From Thelonectria olida (lineage: Eukaryota; Ascomycota; Sordariomycetes; Hypocreales; Nectriaceae), in contig JAGPYM010000003.1 of the NCBI GenBank assembly GCA_020736575.1, positions 62,001 to 126,000 of the forward strand: a stretch of 64,000 nucleotides of DNA. Reading direction: 5' to 3'. Under the pieces are notes generated by a model, which worked only from the letters and a program-made list of their open reading frames with translations, did no database searches and was not told the origin of the DNA. The position numbers and the translations under genes were made by a program. This document shows, in pieces, positions 43,496-55,238 of this stretch; the first letter of the stretch is position 1, and each line of letters starts with the position of its first letter.

Positions 43496-44692
43496 ATGAC
43501 GCCACAGCCATCCACCTCCTCCAAACCCCGTCGATCCCACCGCAAATCGAGAAATGGCTGTCTCGAGTGCAAGAAACGCCACATACGCTGTGACGAAGGC
43601 CGCCCGGAATGCTCGCACTGCGTCCGAGCAGAGCGGGCGTGCTCCTATCTCAAGCCACGTCAGGTACTTCGACCAGGTGTCAGTGATATGGATGAGGCTG
43701 CATCCCAGGCCTCCCCCTCAGCCGTCAGCATAGAAAATGAGGTGCAACACACAGGCCCAACCTTTTCCATCATTCACATGACTCTGCTGCACCATGCCGG
43801 GTGTCATATGTCCGAGTTCATGGGCATTCAAGGCCAGTCACACCCTATGATTGCCATTGCCATTGATAATGCGACCGTCGCGCCCTATCTGCTCGACCAG
43901 CTGCTCGCCTTGTCTGCCCTCCATCTTTCGGCCATAGACACTGCAAAGTCATCACTTTATCACTACCAAGCAACCGAGCTACAAACTCGGGCTCTGGGGC
44001 TCTACAACCAACTCAAAGCAGGCATTTCAGACGCCAACTGCATCCCTACGTTTCTCTTTGCCTCACTCCTCGGCATCCACGTCCTCAGAGAAACCCTGAG
44101 CAGTCATCGAGACGGCCTCGCGGTGTTCCTGGACGACTTTGTTCGTTACGCCCACCTTCATCGTGGCGTCCGCGCCATCACTGCTGAATCCTGGACCGTG
44201 ATTCTTGAATCATCTTTGAAGCCTCTGCTCTTTGTCAAGGATGTCAGTGAAAAGGTTGACAAGAACGAACCAGGGACTGAGACCAACGACCTGAACGCAG
44301 TCTTGGAGTCCATGCAGCCAAGGTCCCCGTATATTGGGGCGTGCCAGGAAGCGTTACGATATGTACAGTGGGTGTTAGATATCTGCAAACTAGAGCCGAC
44401 GCGACTCGACATGGGCGTGCATTCGCCGCTGGCCTGGCCCGTGGTTGTGCCAGAAGAATACTTTGATGCCTTGGAGCAGCATCGACCGGAGGCGCTTGTC
44501 GTCTTTGCATTTTACGCGGCAACGCTGCATCGATGTGAGAATTTCTGGGTCTTTCAGGACGCTGGGTCATCTCTGGTTCGTATGGTGGTAGAATACCTGG
44601 GCGATAGCTGGCGGGCAAACCTCGAGTGGCCACTGGTAACCATCGGCGAGAGCTGGGATAAACTGGATCCTAGCGGAAGCACTTCCAGGTAG
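43496..44692 (+). CDS. Zn2Cys6 transcription factor (sterol uptake control type)
   Basis: Single exon, 398 residues. The zinc cluster lies at the N-terminus: NGCLECKKRHIRCDEGRPEC then SHC and ERACSYL, preceded by a basic segment (RRSHRKSR). It resembles fungal regulators annotated as Upc2-like. The rest is a short middle homology domain with helices such as LLDQLLALSALHLSAID, typical of the small 400-residue zinc-cluster proteins that lack the large PF04082 domain. The start at 43496 is the first ATG; the frame is open just before it without another ATG. The head-to-head arrangement with an RTA1-like lipid gene, and a second RTA1 gene beyond it, suggest these may be targets. The regulator is nuclear; ligand or signal unknown. 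Confidence 0.82.
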   Translation: MTPQPSTSSKPRRSHRKSRNGCLECKKRHIRCDEGRPECSHCVRAERACSYLKPRQVLRPGVSDMDEAASQASPSAVSIENEVQHTGPTFSIIHMTLLHHAGCHMSEFMGIQGQSHPMIAIAIDNATVAPYLLDQLLALSALHLSAIDTAKSSLYHYQATELQTRALGLYNQLKAGISDANCIPTFLFASLLGIHVLRETLSSHRDGLAVFLDDFVRYAHLHRGVRAITAESWTVILESSLKPLLFVKDVSEKVDKNEPGTETNDLNAVLESMQPRSPYIGACQEALRYVQWVLDICKLEPTRLDMGVHSPLAWPVVVPEEYFDALEQHRPEALVVFAFYAATLHRCENFWVFQDAGSSLVRMVVEYLGDSWRANLEWPLVTIGESWDKLDPSGSTSR

Positions 44693-45265
44693 CAAGGTAT
44701 TAAATACTAAGCCAGTCTATCGTTTTGTGAACAACCTCTTCTTGTAGCCATTAGTTTAGGGAGCCAAGTTGGACTGTGGGCAGTTCCGGAGTCTATGACT
44801 TCGGTCCGTGAAACTAATTAAGGCAGAGTGTTAAGATGACACCAGCTACTACGCCCCTCGTACTTCGTAATGACTCGTATAATCGCATTTCCTAACACGG
44901 CTCGAGGCCCCTTCTTGTTACGCGTATTCAAGAACAGGACGCGGGGTGCCCTCGTACCGCATACGAACCGCCCTGGCAATAATTACCTCGAGCCGAGGAC
45001 CTCAACCGAGAGGGAATGGTGAGGACGGCGTTGACTCGGGCAATTATCCCCCCGCCATGATGCTTTCGTCATTACCGGGACTTGCTAGCATTTTTAGAAC
45101 CTTGGAACTCCGGGATAGCGCGAAAATTCATGAGGGAAAAGTCTGGGGAAGACAGGGAGGGTGTCAGGGCCAGCGCAGCCCGCCACAGGTTCAAATAGCT
45201 CCAGGCTCCCAACCAAGACGAACGCGTTGGATATGAATTAAGGCTAATCAGTTTTCCATCTCTCA
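44693..45265. other. Intergenic region, no gene
   Basis: Between the zinc-cluster regulator and the beta-glucosidase. A TCGTATA sequence occurs at 44876-44882; no other element recognised. Confidence 0.4.
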
Positions 45266-47708
45266 ATGCATCTTTTCAGACTACCTTGTTCTTCGGCGCT
45301 CGTGGCCGCGGCCATCTTGGCCCATTCCGCCGTGGGAGCTACTTCGTCATCCACAGCAACTCCGCCCACAGCTGATGAGTGGAAGAAAGCATCGCGAAAG
45401 GCTCACACCGTGGTATCTCAGCTCAATATCACTGAGAAGATTGGGCTCGTTACCGGGGGCTACACCCAGCCGAGCCTGCCTTGCGTTGGCGCCATTGGGG
45501 GCCTCGAACAAATTGGTTTCGACGGGCTCTGCTTCTCTGATGGCCCAGCTGGGTACGCTCGGTCCGATGGTGTCAGCGTATTCTCGTCCGGAATTACCGC
45601 AGCGGCAACTTGGGACAGAGATCTCATTTACAAGCGCGCTGTGGCTCTGGGGGAAGAGTTCAGGGCCAAGGGTGCACACGTGTATCTGGGGTGAGCCCGA
45701 CCCTCTCGGTTGTGATTTACTTGTACTTACATCCTGCTAACTGTACCGCAATAACAGGCCTTCTTCAGGACCCCTAGGCCGTCATGCTGTCGGTGGGCGC
45801 AACTGGGAGAGCTTTGGCCCCGATCCTTACCTGGCAGGTGTTGCCATGAGGGCTTCAGTCCTGGGCATCCAGTCCGTTGGCGTTCAAGCATGTTCTAAAC
45901 ATTACATTGGAAACGAACAAGAGACGCAGCGAACCTCGACTACGCAGGACAATGGAACCGTCATCGACGCCGTCTCGTCCAATATTGACGACCGCACCCT
46001 TCACGAGCTCTACCTGTGGCCTTTTGCCGACGCCGTCAGGGCTGGAACTGCAGGCATCATGTGCTCTTACAATCGCGCCAACGGCAACTACTCTTGTGCC
46101 AACTCCGAAACCCTTACAATTCTCAAAGAGGAACTCGCGTTTCCAGGTTACGTCGTTTCGGACTGGTATGCGACTCACGGTACTGCGAGCCATGCCAACG
46201 CAGGCCTCGACATCGAGATGCCTGGAAACGTCAGCGCGCTGGCCGGACCTTCTTACTTTGGTGATTTGCTTCTCAAAGCCATCAAGGACGGCAAAGTATC
46301 AGAATCTCGCCTTGAGGAGATGGCGGAGAGAGTCTTAACGCCGTACTTCCTCCTCGGCCAGGATAAGGATTACCCTACCGTTGATCCCGCAAGCGGCGCT
46401 TCCTTCGCTGTATACCAGTATGGCTACAGCTCGCCACTGCTCTCACAGTTTCCAGTTATTCCAGCTCGCAATGTTCGTGGCAACCATGCGAAGCTCATCC
46501 GGCAACTGGGCGCAGCGGGCACAGTCTTGTTGAAAAACGTCAACGATACGCTCCCCTTGGGGAGTGAAAAAGAGATTGGCATCTTCGGAAACGGCGCTTC
46601 GTACCCGACAATTGGCTCCGTCTATCTTGATTACGGCTCTCACCCAGAAGGCTTTGAAATGGGCACCGTCGATATTGGCGGCGGCTCAGGCACTGTGCGG
46701 CATACAAGTCTCGTTACGCCGCTCGATGCCATCAGAAAGAAGGTGGAAGAACTTGGAGGCCGAGTACAGGTCCTTCTGGACAATAAAGAGATTGTAGATG
46801 GACGATTCAGGACCATTTACCCCGCCCCTGATGTTTGTCTCTTGTTCTTAAAGGCGTACGCGTCGGAAGGCCAAGACAGACCTTCCATCGAGCTCGCATG
46901 GAACGCAACGAAGGCGGTGGAAAACACAGCCGCCCTCTGTCCCAATACGGTTGTAGTTGTGCATGGCCCTGGTGTTGTCACGATGCCCTGGGCCGACAAC
47001 GAGAACGTCACGGCCATTCTGTCAGCCCATTATCCGGGTGAAGAAACAGGCAACGCGATTGTCGATGTTCTCTGGGGCCGAGCTGAGCCATCCGGCCGTC
47101 TTCCCTACACTATTCCCAAGAATCTTTCCGACTATGGCCCGCCAATCGTGAACCTCAGCCAGCCTGTGACGGACCCTGATGCCTGGCAAGCCGATTTTGA
47201 CGAGGGGCAGATGATCGACTACCGCCATTTCGATGCGAACGATATGGAACCGCTGTACGAATTTGGATTTGGTCTCTCGTACACTCAATTCAAAATGGCA
47301 AACAAGCTGAAGCTTAAAATAGACTCAAGAATCAGCGCTCGCGCTGACAAGTCCAAGGGCATTGCACCTGGCGGTCTAAAAGACCTCTGGACGCCTCTAG
47401 CCAAGGTAACCGTCGAGGTAACCAACGTGGGAGAATCGGCGGGCACTGTTGTGCCTCAGCTTTATGTCTACTTGCCCCAAGATAAGACTTCAAAGGGAAC
47501 TCCTGTGAAGTCGCTCAGGGGATTTGATAAGGTGCACCTCCGCGCTGGAAAGACGCAGCTCGTAACATTTGAGCTGAAGCGAAGGGATTTGAGCTTCTGG
47601 GACCAGGATAAGAAGGAATGGGCGATTCCGGAGGGAACGTTCACATTTGCTGCCGGATTCAGCTCGAGAGATCTGAGGGCCAAGACCAAGGCAGCTGTGC
47701 TTGGTTGA
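45266..47708 (+). CDS. Secreted GH3 beta-glucosidase
   Basis: Two exons, 45266-45690 and 45758-47708, join in phase; 791 residues. A signal peptide (LVAAAILAHSAVGA) directs secretion. The N-terminal GH3 barrel shows GFDGLCFSDGPAGYARSDGV, 'WESFGPDPYLAGVA' and 'QACSKHYIGNEQE'. The catalytic nucleophile is Asp277 in GYVVSDWYATH. The GH3 C-terminal sandwich follows (GAAGTVLLKNVNDTLPL), then a fibronectin III-like end (EVTNVGESAGTVVPQLYVY). This is the usual architecture and length for cellobiose- and oligoglucoside-hydrolysing fungal enzymes. It would act outside the cell on beta-glucosides from plant or fungal wall. No carbohydrate-binding module and no nearby transporter. Gene appears intact. 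Confidence 0.92.
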
Positions 47709-47848
47709 AGCGAAGTCCCCTGCTTTTTCAAGCCCAAACTGGATAACAGTGAACAACTTGGACAGTTTCAAACTCATACCGCTGTATTTAGACTTGAACA
47801 CAGCGAATATTCTATTTTAACTTGCTGATTCAACCGTTGCCAGTCATT

Positions 47849-48433
47849 TCACAGTGTGATATATAATTGAACCCCCCTGGTGCTCACGGCATAAGGAATC
47901 GGCCCAGCAACCTCCTCCATCCCGTCCCGGACCACCACAGAGGCTCCTCTTCCTGTGGTCTCAGATAGCTCGGCCTTGAGTCCTTGCAGTTCTAGTTGTG
48001 CTTTTCTCTCATCGTAGGGCTCTGCATGTTCGAAAACAGCCACCTTGGAAGGGCCCTGTGGCCCTCAAACTCGACCTCCTTGACACGGGCATGTGAGAGA
48101 ACATTCACTCGGCGAGGGTGCCATAACGAGTCTATGCCGCCCAGCGGGTCCCAAGTAAAGGTGTGTTCGATCTTTCCATTTGATGCCTGATTCATTTGCA
48201 TTTTGGTCCAGTTGGCATCGGGGAAACGGGGAAGTTTCGGGATCAGAAGATATGGCCGACACAAGGTATCAACGTCGAAGATTAGGTTGGTCGCAAAGTG
48301 ATAGTGAGGTAGTGCACCCTGTTCCCAGCTCTGATGCGATAGATGGCTTCTCATCATCGATTTCTTGGCTGAGAACCTCCAGATCTGTTACTGGGACAAA
48401 ATCAGAGGAAGTAGCTGAGCTATCGGTAGACAT
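47849..48433 (-). CDS. Small unknown protein, structure uncertain (possible frameshift)
   Basis: A frame beginning MSTDSSATSSDFVP (48433-48392) can be spliced (GTAACA...CATCAG) to one starting SWEQGALPHYHF at 48330. That continues through a protein-like stretch (HTFTWDPLGGIDSLWHPRR) to about 48060. There the plausible continuation (KVAVFEHAEPYDERKAQLEL) moves to another frame and ends at 47849. Two explanations are possible. One is a 53-nt intron with donor GTGAAT after WHPRR and acceptor CCACAG, which keeps frame. The other is an insertion of about 8 bp, visible as a near-duplicate GGGCC, that breaks the gene. No domain recognised. The call rests on frame continuity and residue composition only. 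Confidence 0.4.
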
Positions 48434-49060
48434 TGTGGGAGGATGTGGCGAGAGGAGAAACGACAGGTAACTGGCTCGTGAGTGTTAGAAAGGTCGATGG
48501 AAGAGCAAGCCAAAAGGTGACGGCCTCATTCTATGGAGAGCTATGTATCGCCTATTCGAGCATAGAAACAGAAGGGTTGAGAGAGCCTCAGCACTAGGTA
48601 CGTTGGGTACCAAGGTAGCGAGCTGGTCTAGCTGCGCCACAGTCCTCCCACTTCCATCCCTCGAGTGCCCGGGAATAGCGCATCAGCAAGCCACGTCATA
48701 GAAAATAATCAGCCCCAGGCGAAATGAACCAATAATTGTTAAGAGGCACAGATGTGCCTTGTCCGAGAAGTACATACGGATACCAATGGCGATGAAAAGC
48801 ACAATTGTGCTTTTCGTTCTCCACCTCTCAGCATCCTTAACTGGTGCTCGAAACCAAACTTCAACTCCCCAAGCTACCTACCTTACTTACCTTGGGGAGA
48901 AAACCTACCTGAACAGGCGGGGTATTTTACCAACGCCCATCAATTGTTCTTCTCTTGGATGTTTTGGAACTACACTATTCCATCTTCACCTTTTTCTTGT
49001 CGAGTTCGACCTTTCTGCACTAATTTACCATCGCAGACATGCGAGGGCACTGTAGAAGCT
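48434..49060. other. Intergenic region, no feature seen
   Basis: Divergent promoters of the small unknown gene and the C2H2-type gene. The last bases (from about 49051) belong to the first copy of a degenerate repeat that continues into the gene. Confidence 0.35.
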
Positions 49061-49965
49061 ATGAAGAGACGAAGAGGGGATATGAACACTATAGAGGGTA
49101 AGAATGGATCACTTTGCCTCGAGAGGTCTCCGACTTATTAGCGAGTAGCACCGTGCGGAACCTTTATCCCAACAAGCGGCAGCTGCCTCCCGCTCCACTC
49201 CCTCCATCAACCCGCTTCCCTCCATTTTCCTACAACGAGCGGGAGCTGTTTCCACTTCATCATGTCGAAGCTGGCGAGACGATGATGGAGACTGCCGAGA
49301 CGATGATGGACGTTTTTGACTGGGAAATTCGCACTCCTGAGGTCTCCGACTTGGTAGCGAGTAGCGCCTTATCAGAGGATGTTACGCCGGATGTGGCAAA
49401 CACACAACAAGCTCACACCACGACTGAATCCCGTCAGTCAGGTTCTCGACTTCTTGGAGATGTGTGTCAGATTCGGGGGATGGATTCCAGTTGGGACACT
49501 CTGACGCAGTTGTAGACCAGGGGCGGAGGTGCTCCTCAACAGTGGACATCAGTGCAAGCGTTGCTGAACGTCTGGGTTACCAGTTGAAGCTCTTTCGCCG
49601 CAAGGTTTATGGGAAACTTAATGGTAGGGACATCAAGGGCATCGGAACCATCTCCCTTGCCGTCAAGAACTTGAAAGGGGAGGCAGAGTTCCAAGAGGCG
49701 CTGGTCTGGGAGGACAAGCACGTCACCTTCGACATCAGGTTTCACCGCAGCATCGCGAGTCGATTTTTGAAAGAGACACACGAGATACCCCAATCTACCA
49801 ACCGGATCGCATACAAGGGAGATGACCGACTCAATCAACCATTAGTCCCCCCACCCCCTTCCCCCGTCGAGGCTGGCGAGACGATGATGAACCTCGAGTA
49901 TTCTACAGAGGGTATCACGCATCTTAACTGGGGGAATCTCACTCGTGAGAGCCTTGGCGTCATGC
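49051..49965. repeat. Three dispersed copies of a degenerate repeat of about 100 bp inside the 5' part of the C2H2-type gene
   Basis: Copies begin near 49051, 49264 and 49868. Copies 2 and 3 share gctggcgagacgatgatg. Copies 1 and 3 share atgaac followed by agagggta. Copies 1 and 2 share gaggtctccgactt and tagcgagtagc. Copies 2 and 3 are exonic (EAGETMM in the protein); copy 1 spans the start codon and intron 1. Confidence 0.6.
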
Positions 49966-52900
49966 AATGGATCACACCCACACTTCAACATCAGCAAGAC
50001 TTTGGACAGGCGTATGAAAAGGAGGTTCATCTTGAAGATCTCGAACTCCGTGATGTTGCCATTCGCAATGCGGCTGAAGGAGCAAAGTTCGACCAATTCT
50101 CAATCGTGGATTCCGGATATGAATCGGCACTTGCTTCGCTAGGTTCTCGGGAAAGGCCGAAAGATGTGCCTAAGGTTGACCAAGACTCAAAAGAAGGCCC
50201 CCGACCTGACGATGATGCTTTTACCTCTTACACCAGCTCAACTACCGATGAGAAATCTGTCCGGGGCTACGTCCAAGAATTCGCTGAGGGCATTTGCAAC
50301 AACCTTGGACTGGACCGACGCAAGGACGAATGGAATTCCATCTCAGAAAACCTGCCTATGCTCATCAAAGCCTTTGCCATCAAGATGGGGCACTGCTCCG
50401 ACACTCGACTACATAGAACTGTGATGCAGTTTGTGCACAAGCATTGCGCGTGAGTCCAAAAACTATATGAAAGACATTGGAGTCTGACGAAGCACCAGGG
50501 ATATCATTGCCGCCATCGCAGCTTTGATGTCAGAGGAAGACGAGCACCTCGATTCACGTCATCAGAGCGATGGGTTAGGGGGCATGTCTTTATCTGAGAA
50601 GATGGCGCTTTGGGCCGAAAAGGACGGTGCACAGTCAGAATTAGCAGAAGAGGCACCGTTTGAGGGAGTTTCCGACGATGAAGACAGCCGGTTTGATGTA
50701 ATCGAGATATCCAAGTATAGAAGCTTGGTCACTGAAAGTCCGCCATATCGATGGCTATTATCGACCTTGCGCAAAGAAATGCTCCTAGGCGTCAGTAGCT
50801 TCAACTCGAAGCCGAAAAACGAGATCAAGGAGAGGATACTGAGCGAGCTTCCTCCAGGAGTTATCAGCAAGCGAAAGGCACCTTTGGTTTATCATATGAA
50901 ATTTCACATTCCTTGGGATTCGGCCACATTACTCAATGGAGCGGATGGGGCGGCACCCAACGAAGGTGCTCTTCGGAGCTTTCCAACATTCACAGCAGAT
51001 TCTGGCTGGATACACGCGACTTCAGCCGAAGAATACCTGCAACAAATGTGGCCGTCAAGTGGGAGACATCTGGTTCACTTCATGCAGCAGCTGGTTGATT
51101 CGGGAGGGTATCCGGTGTGTGGTAAGTGATCTATGTTTAATTTCTGTTTCTAGTCGTCTATAAGAATAGTGACTAACGGCTGGGCCATGGGCAAATGCAG
51201 AGACTCTCCCAGACAAGATTGAGCTCTCAGCATGCGCTTCCGATACCGCACTAGAGCTTACAGTTTGCGGCCCTGCCTTCTCAGTCGCAGAATACGGTGA
51301 GCAGATTGCATGGCTCGGTGCAGCAACCCAGCGTCTGCCAGAAAACGGAGCCACCTCCTACAGTCCGTACGTTGCCCAAATACAAGTTGACAATGGAGGT
51401 TCAGATGCGGACCGGCCAAAAAAGATGGCTCACTGTACCCTTGGCTTTCGATCCGGCGCCGTCTCAAAAGGCCACGGCTCAGAGTCAACGCCTTGGGAAG
51501 GGATGCTCGGGAACTGCGTTGTGGTGCAAGGATTCCCAATTACCCAAAGGCCAGCTCCCTGTAGTGGTATTGATGCACCATTTGGAGTCGTAAAGGAGAT
51601 AGCTGGAGGAGGCGTAATTGTGTATGTGGATGAACGAGTTTTCCTTCAAGGAAGTAGGTGTTTGCTTGGCCTTATCAGGCACAGCGAGCGGACATCTCTG
51701 TGGAAGCTTCTTCCTCACGAGGCTCTGGATGGAGTCAAACTCTCTGGGGGGGAAGATTGGGGTATTCCGAAACAGTCGCGCCGGATGTTTACTTTTGACA
51801 CTTGTCGACATTTCGTCGTGCATCGCAACTGGGCCTCAGGTAAGTTTTCTGAACACTTCTAAGGAATGGGTAGTGAGGCTGACTCTCTGCGATCGTCCAC
51901 AGTCCGCGACGATTACGACGAAAAGACTCGACAGTCCTCGTCCACTGAAGCCTGGACTAACAATATTGGCCACAAACGGAAACCCAAGTTGCTCGACAAG
52001 GCGCTGGTCCATGGCACATCAACCCCCGCAAGGCTCCATTTGATTCGAAACCAGATGCGTAGCAGTAGCTCAACGGCCCCGGATACTACTCCCAAACCGA
52101 AAAGCAACAATCTTTCGTTTCGCGAGATATGGAGCCAAGAGCCAGAGTCTGAAGCCACTTCTGGCTCCATTTCAACGCCAATATCCCAGGAAGAGTCGAT
52201 AGACACTGAAATGTTGTCCTTTTCTGATCGATCCGAGCGGGTTGATCGATTTCCCTTTGAGTCCGATATTGGCGAGATACTTGGCAAATCTCTTTACAGG
52301 CTGCTTGGAGAATGGCAGGAGACACTCGGAAACCAGCGATCACCAGGCGAAGCCGACCAGACCACCGGAGCGCCGCCCATCCAGTCTAGTATTTCATCTT
52401 CTGGAGTTTCGAGGTCCAGCAAGAGATCTCGGGACTCGGGCAACGGTAGTTCCCTTGGCGAGGGCAGTTCTGCGCGAACAAGCATCAAGAGACGGAAGGT
52501 AGTGGCGAGAAAGTTCCTGGCTTGTCCCTTCTGGAAACTGGACTGCGGAAAGCACTGGAGGTGTTCTAACCTAAGGATGAAGCGTATAAAGGACGTCAAA
52601 CAACATCTCTGGAGAAGCCATACCCCGGAATTCTACTGCGAGAGGTGCTTTGAGGAGTTTGAAGATTCGAACAGCCGAAGGAGACATATCATGGCCGATC
52701 AACCTTGTCCAGCGAATCTTGATGGGAGGTTAGACGGCGTTTCCCACGAGCAGCGCACCCGCCTTCCGAAAAACCTCAAGCGAGGTCGCCCGGATGAAGA
52801 GCAATGGTATGGTATTTGGGACATTCTATTCGAAAACACTCCGAGACCGGACTCTCCGTACATTGGATTCGAGAGCATGCAAGATTTCAGTCAATGGCGA

Positions 52901-53392
52901 GAGCATTGTCGAGAGCGCGGCCCAGCCATCGTCACTGACCTGGTTCTGAACCACCTTGATGAGTGGAATACCGTGTCCTCGGCTGAGCGACGAACACAAA
53001 TTTTCCAAATCGTACAAGGCGGGTTCAGCGAGCTATTCGAAGAGTCACAGCCAACCTCCACGAGTGCATTGCGACAAGCGGCCCCTGAACTTGGCGAAAA
53101 TCCTTCAATCGAGACCGGTTCATCCGCTGGCGAACTTCAGCCTAAACTTTTGGGGGCATCCTGGGAGGAGAATTCGAACTATTTCAGCATCGATCAACAA
53201 GGAACGCAGGGTGGGGAGAATGTTGGAGACCTGAGTGCATCTCAAGAACCTGGGTTGGGATTGGACATACCGGCGGGCCCGGCTGCAATGGAAGATTGGA
53301 ATGTTCCAGAGAGGAGTATGGGGACTTGGATGGACGGTGGAATGGGAGAGTCTTCGGGCTGGGACTTCTGGGAATCTTTGCGCAATACATAA
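49061..53392 (+). CDS. Large fungal protein with a 'GFPI' region and degenerate C2H2 zinc fingers
   Basis: Six exons join in phase: 49061-49097, 49142-49441, 49510-50449, 50499-51121, 51201-51839 and 51903-53392; about 1342 residues. The last four exons are secure (donors GTGAGT, GTAAGT, GTAAGT; frame kept throughout). The first two joins are weaker, and an ATG at 49282 is a possible alternative start. The middle part has patterns common in large Pezizomycotina proteins of unknown role, namely SVAEYGEQIAWLGAATQ and VVQGFPITQRPAP. Exon 6 carries RRKVVARKFLACPFWKLDCG, then DVKQHLWRSH and EFYCERCFEEFEDSNSRRRH. These are two degenerate Cys/His fingers of a type that in other fungi accompanies HET- or NLR-like proteins. 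A nuclear or signalling role is possible; no enzymatic domain seen. Without transcripts, the fusion of both halves into one gene remains a prediction, though the 51839/51903 splice is clean. Confidence 0.62.
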
Positions 53393-53596
53393 ATCGGGAC
53401 TCTTCACAGAGAAGTCGAGTGGTATTATCGCAACGCGAGCTTATCAAAAACACAATGTCTTACTACTGCCTTTCATCGGCTTCCTTGCTCAAAAGATGCA
53501 ATCTACCTAGGAACCATGCTATGCTGTCCTCCACTATCCTTTATATTCTTCTATCGTCACGTCTTCATTTTACTCAGTCCTTCATTACTCATTCGT

Positions 53597-55238
53597 TCAG
53601 TGGTCCACGCCCAGATCTCTCCTCCACACCTTGACAGGCATCTCTCCCAAGATGTGATTCATCGTCTCCTCCCTCTGCAGCTCAAAGCCCTCTGCAATGG
53701 CGAACTCGTATCTGTGCACCACAGACGCAAGTAGCACAGCCTGTTCAAGGTACGAGATGTTGCGGCCGATGCAGCCTCGCGCACCGGCAGAAAAGGTAAG
53801 GAAGTATGACTGGATCTCCTTGCCCTTGTCTCCCAGGAAGCGTTCGGGGATGTACTTTTCAGCATCCGGATACACGGACTCGTCGCGGTGAGCAACCAGT
53901 GAGGATATGCTGACGGTGGTGTTTCCAGGAACGTAGTATCCCATGATGTTGGTGCCTTCCTCGGGCGTCTTGCGGGCAAGGCCCTGGGGAGTAGGAGGCC
54001 ACAGTCGCAGAGACTCATCCAGGCAGGCTCGCAGGTAAGGCAGGTGCTTGATCTTGTCATAAGACGCGACATACTCCTCGGGATCCAAGGCAGCGTCGAG
54101 CTCGGCACGGAGCTTGGCAAGAATCTCGGGGTTCAAAATCAACTGGTACATGACATTGGCGAGAGCAATAGCAGTCGTTACGCTGCCAGCGTTCATCATG
54201 ATGTTGATCTCGGCGACGATCTCACCCCACTCGAGGTTGTTGGCGTTGCCGTTCCTGTCCTCCATCAAAGCCTGGAAGAAGTCGTCAAGCTTCTCACCGG
54301 CGCGGTAACGCTCGAGGCGGATGTTGGCGCGGCGGAGAACAATAGCGTCCCAACCACGGCTGGACTCGGTCATCTTTCGATAGTAGGGGATCATATTGGA
54401 GAGCTTGTCAACGAGCTTGTAGTTGTCGTAGCTCCAGAGAAGATGGGCTTGCTTGCGGGCAGTAGGGTAAAGGCACTCTCGAAGGTTGGTCTCAAACAGA
54501 GAGCCGTCCTTTTCCTGGGCCATGACTCGGTCGTGACCCTGGTCAAGAAGGCCGAGACGCTCAGAGAGACCAATGTCGGCGATGGCATCAAGGGAGAAGA
54601 AGTTGGTCCAGGCACGGAAGTCCACAGTCAGTTCTTTGGGGTCGGCGTACTTGGCGCCCTTGGGAAGGGGGCCGGTGCAGAGCTTATCAAACTGGGCCAT
54701 CATTCTCTGCGTCTTGTCGGCGACCTTGTACTCCCACCGCTCAAGGTTCTTGAGGGCGTAAGCAGAGGACAGGACCTTGCGCTTTCTGGCGTGGTCAGGC
54801 TTGTCGACGACATCGGCGAGATGGAAGTGAGACCCGGCAGTGAGGACGTATGACTCGTCCTTTGTGCATGGGGTTCCGTGACCGTAGATGTCCTTGATAG
54901 CCTTGACACTGCCAAAGGACAGGGAGTTGGTGCCGGTGCGGAGAACGGGTTCCTTTTTATGAAGCTTGGAGAGGTGGGTAGAGCGAGCTCCTTTCTGGGC
55001 GACCAGCATGAAGGGGATGTTTGATGCGCCCGAGAATGTGGACATGTTGGGGAAGCGGCGGAGGCCTGGAGGTGGTCCATGTCAGTGGTGATAATGATGA
55101 GCATTTGATTTGTGGGCAACCCTTACCTTTGGGATCCTTGAAGTAAACAACGAATGGATAAATGACAAGGTAGGCAAAGAGAGCAATGCCTACTGCCGCA
55201 GCGTAAGGGGCATTGCCCAACGTTGAGACCGACTCCAT
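53597..55238 (-). CDS. bphA: Cytochrome P450, CYP53-like benzoate 4-monooxygenase
   Basis: Two exons, 55238-55127 and 55065-53597, join in phase; 526 residues. An N-terminal membrane anchor (YAAAVGIALFAYLVIYPFVV) places it on the ER. The I-helix (EINIMMNAGSVTTAIAL), the ExxR motif in ESLRLWPP and the heme loop FSAGARGCIGRN (Cys469) are all present. The overall pattern (FGSVKAIKDIYGHG, HARKRKVLSSAYALKNLE) is that of the CYP53 family, which para-hydroxylates benzoate to 4-hydroxybenzoate and detoxifies aromatic acids. It is transcribed divergently from a zinc-cluster regulator, with a P450 reductase gene just beyond, which fits a self-contained hydroxylation module. The start at 55238 is the first ATG with a proper anchor behind it. 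The gene symbol is by family analogy with Aspergillus bphA. Confidence 0.87.

Noticed and set aside
44876..44882. TCGTATA as a regulatory site for the beta-glucosidase
   Set aside because: A single 7-mer nearly 400 bases upstream of an unrelated gene is expected by chance.
54044..54853. 269-codon plus-strand open frame
   Set aside because: Exactly antisense to the conserved core of the CYP53-like P450; its valine/leucine-rich composition is a mirror of that gene.
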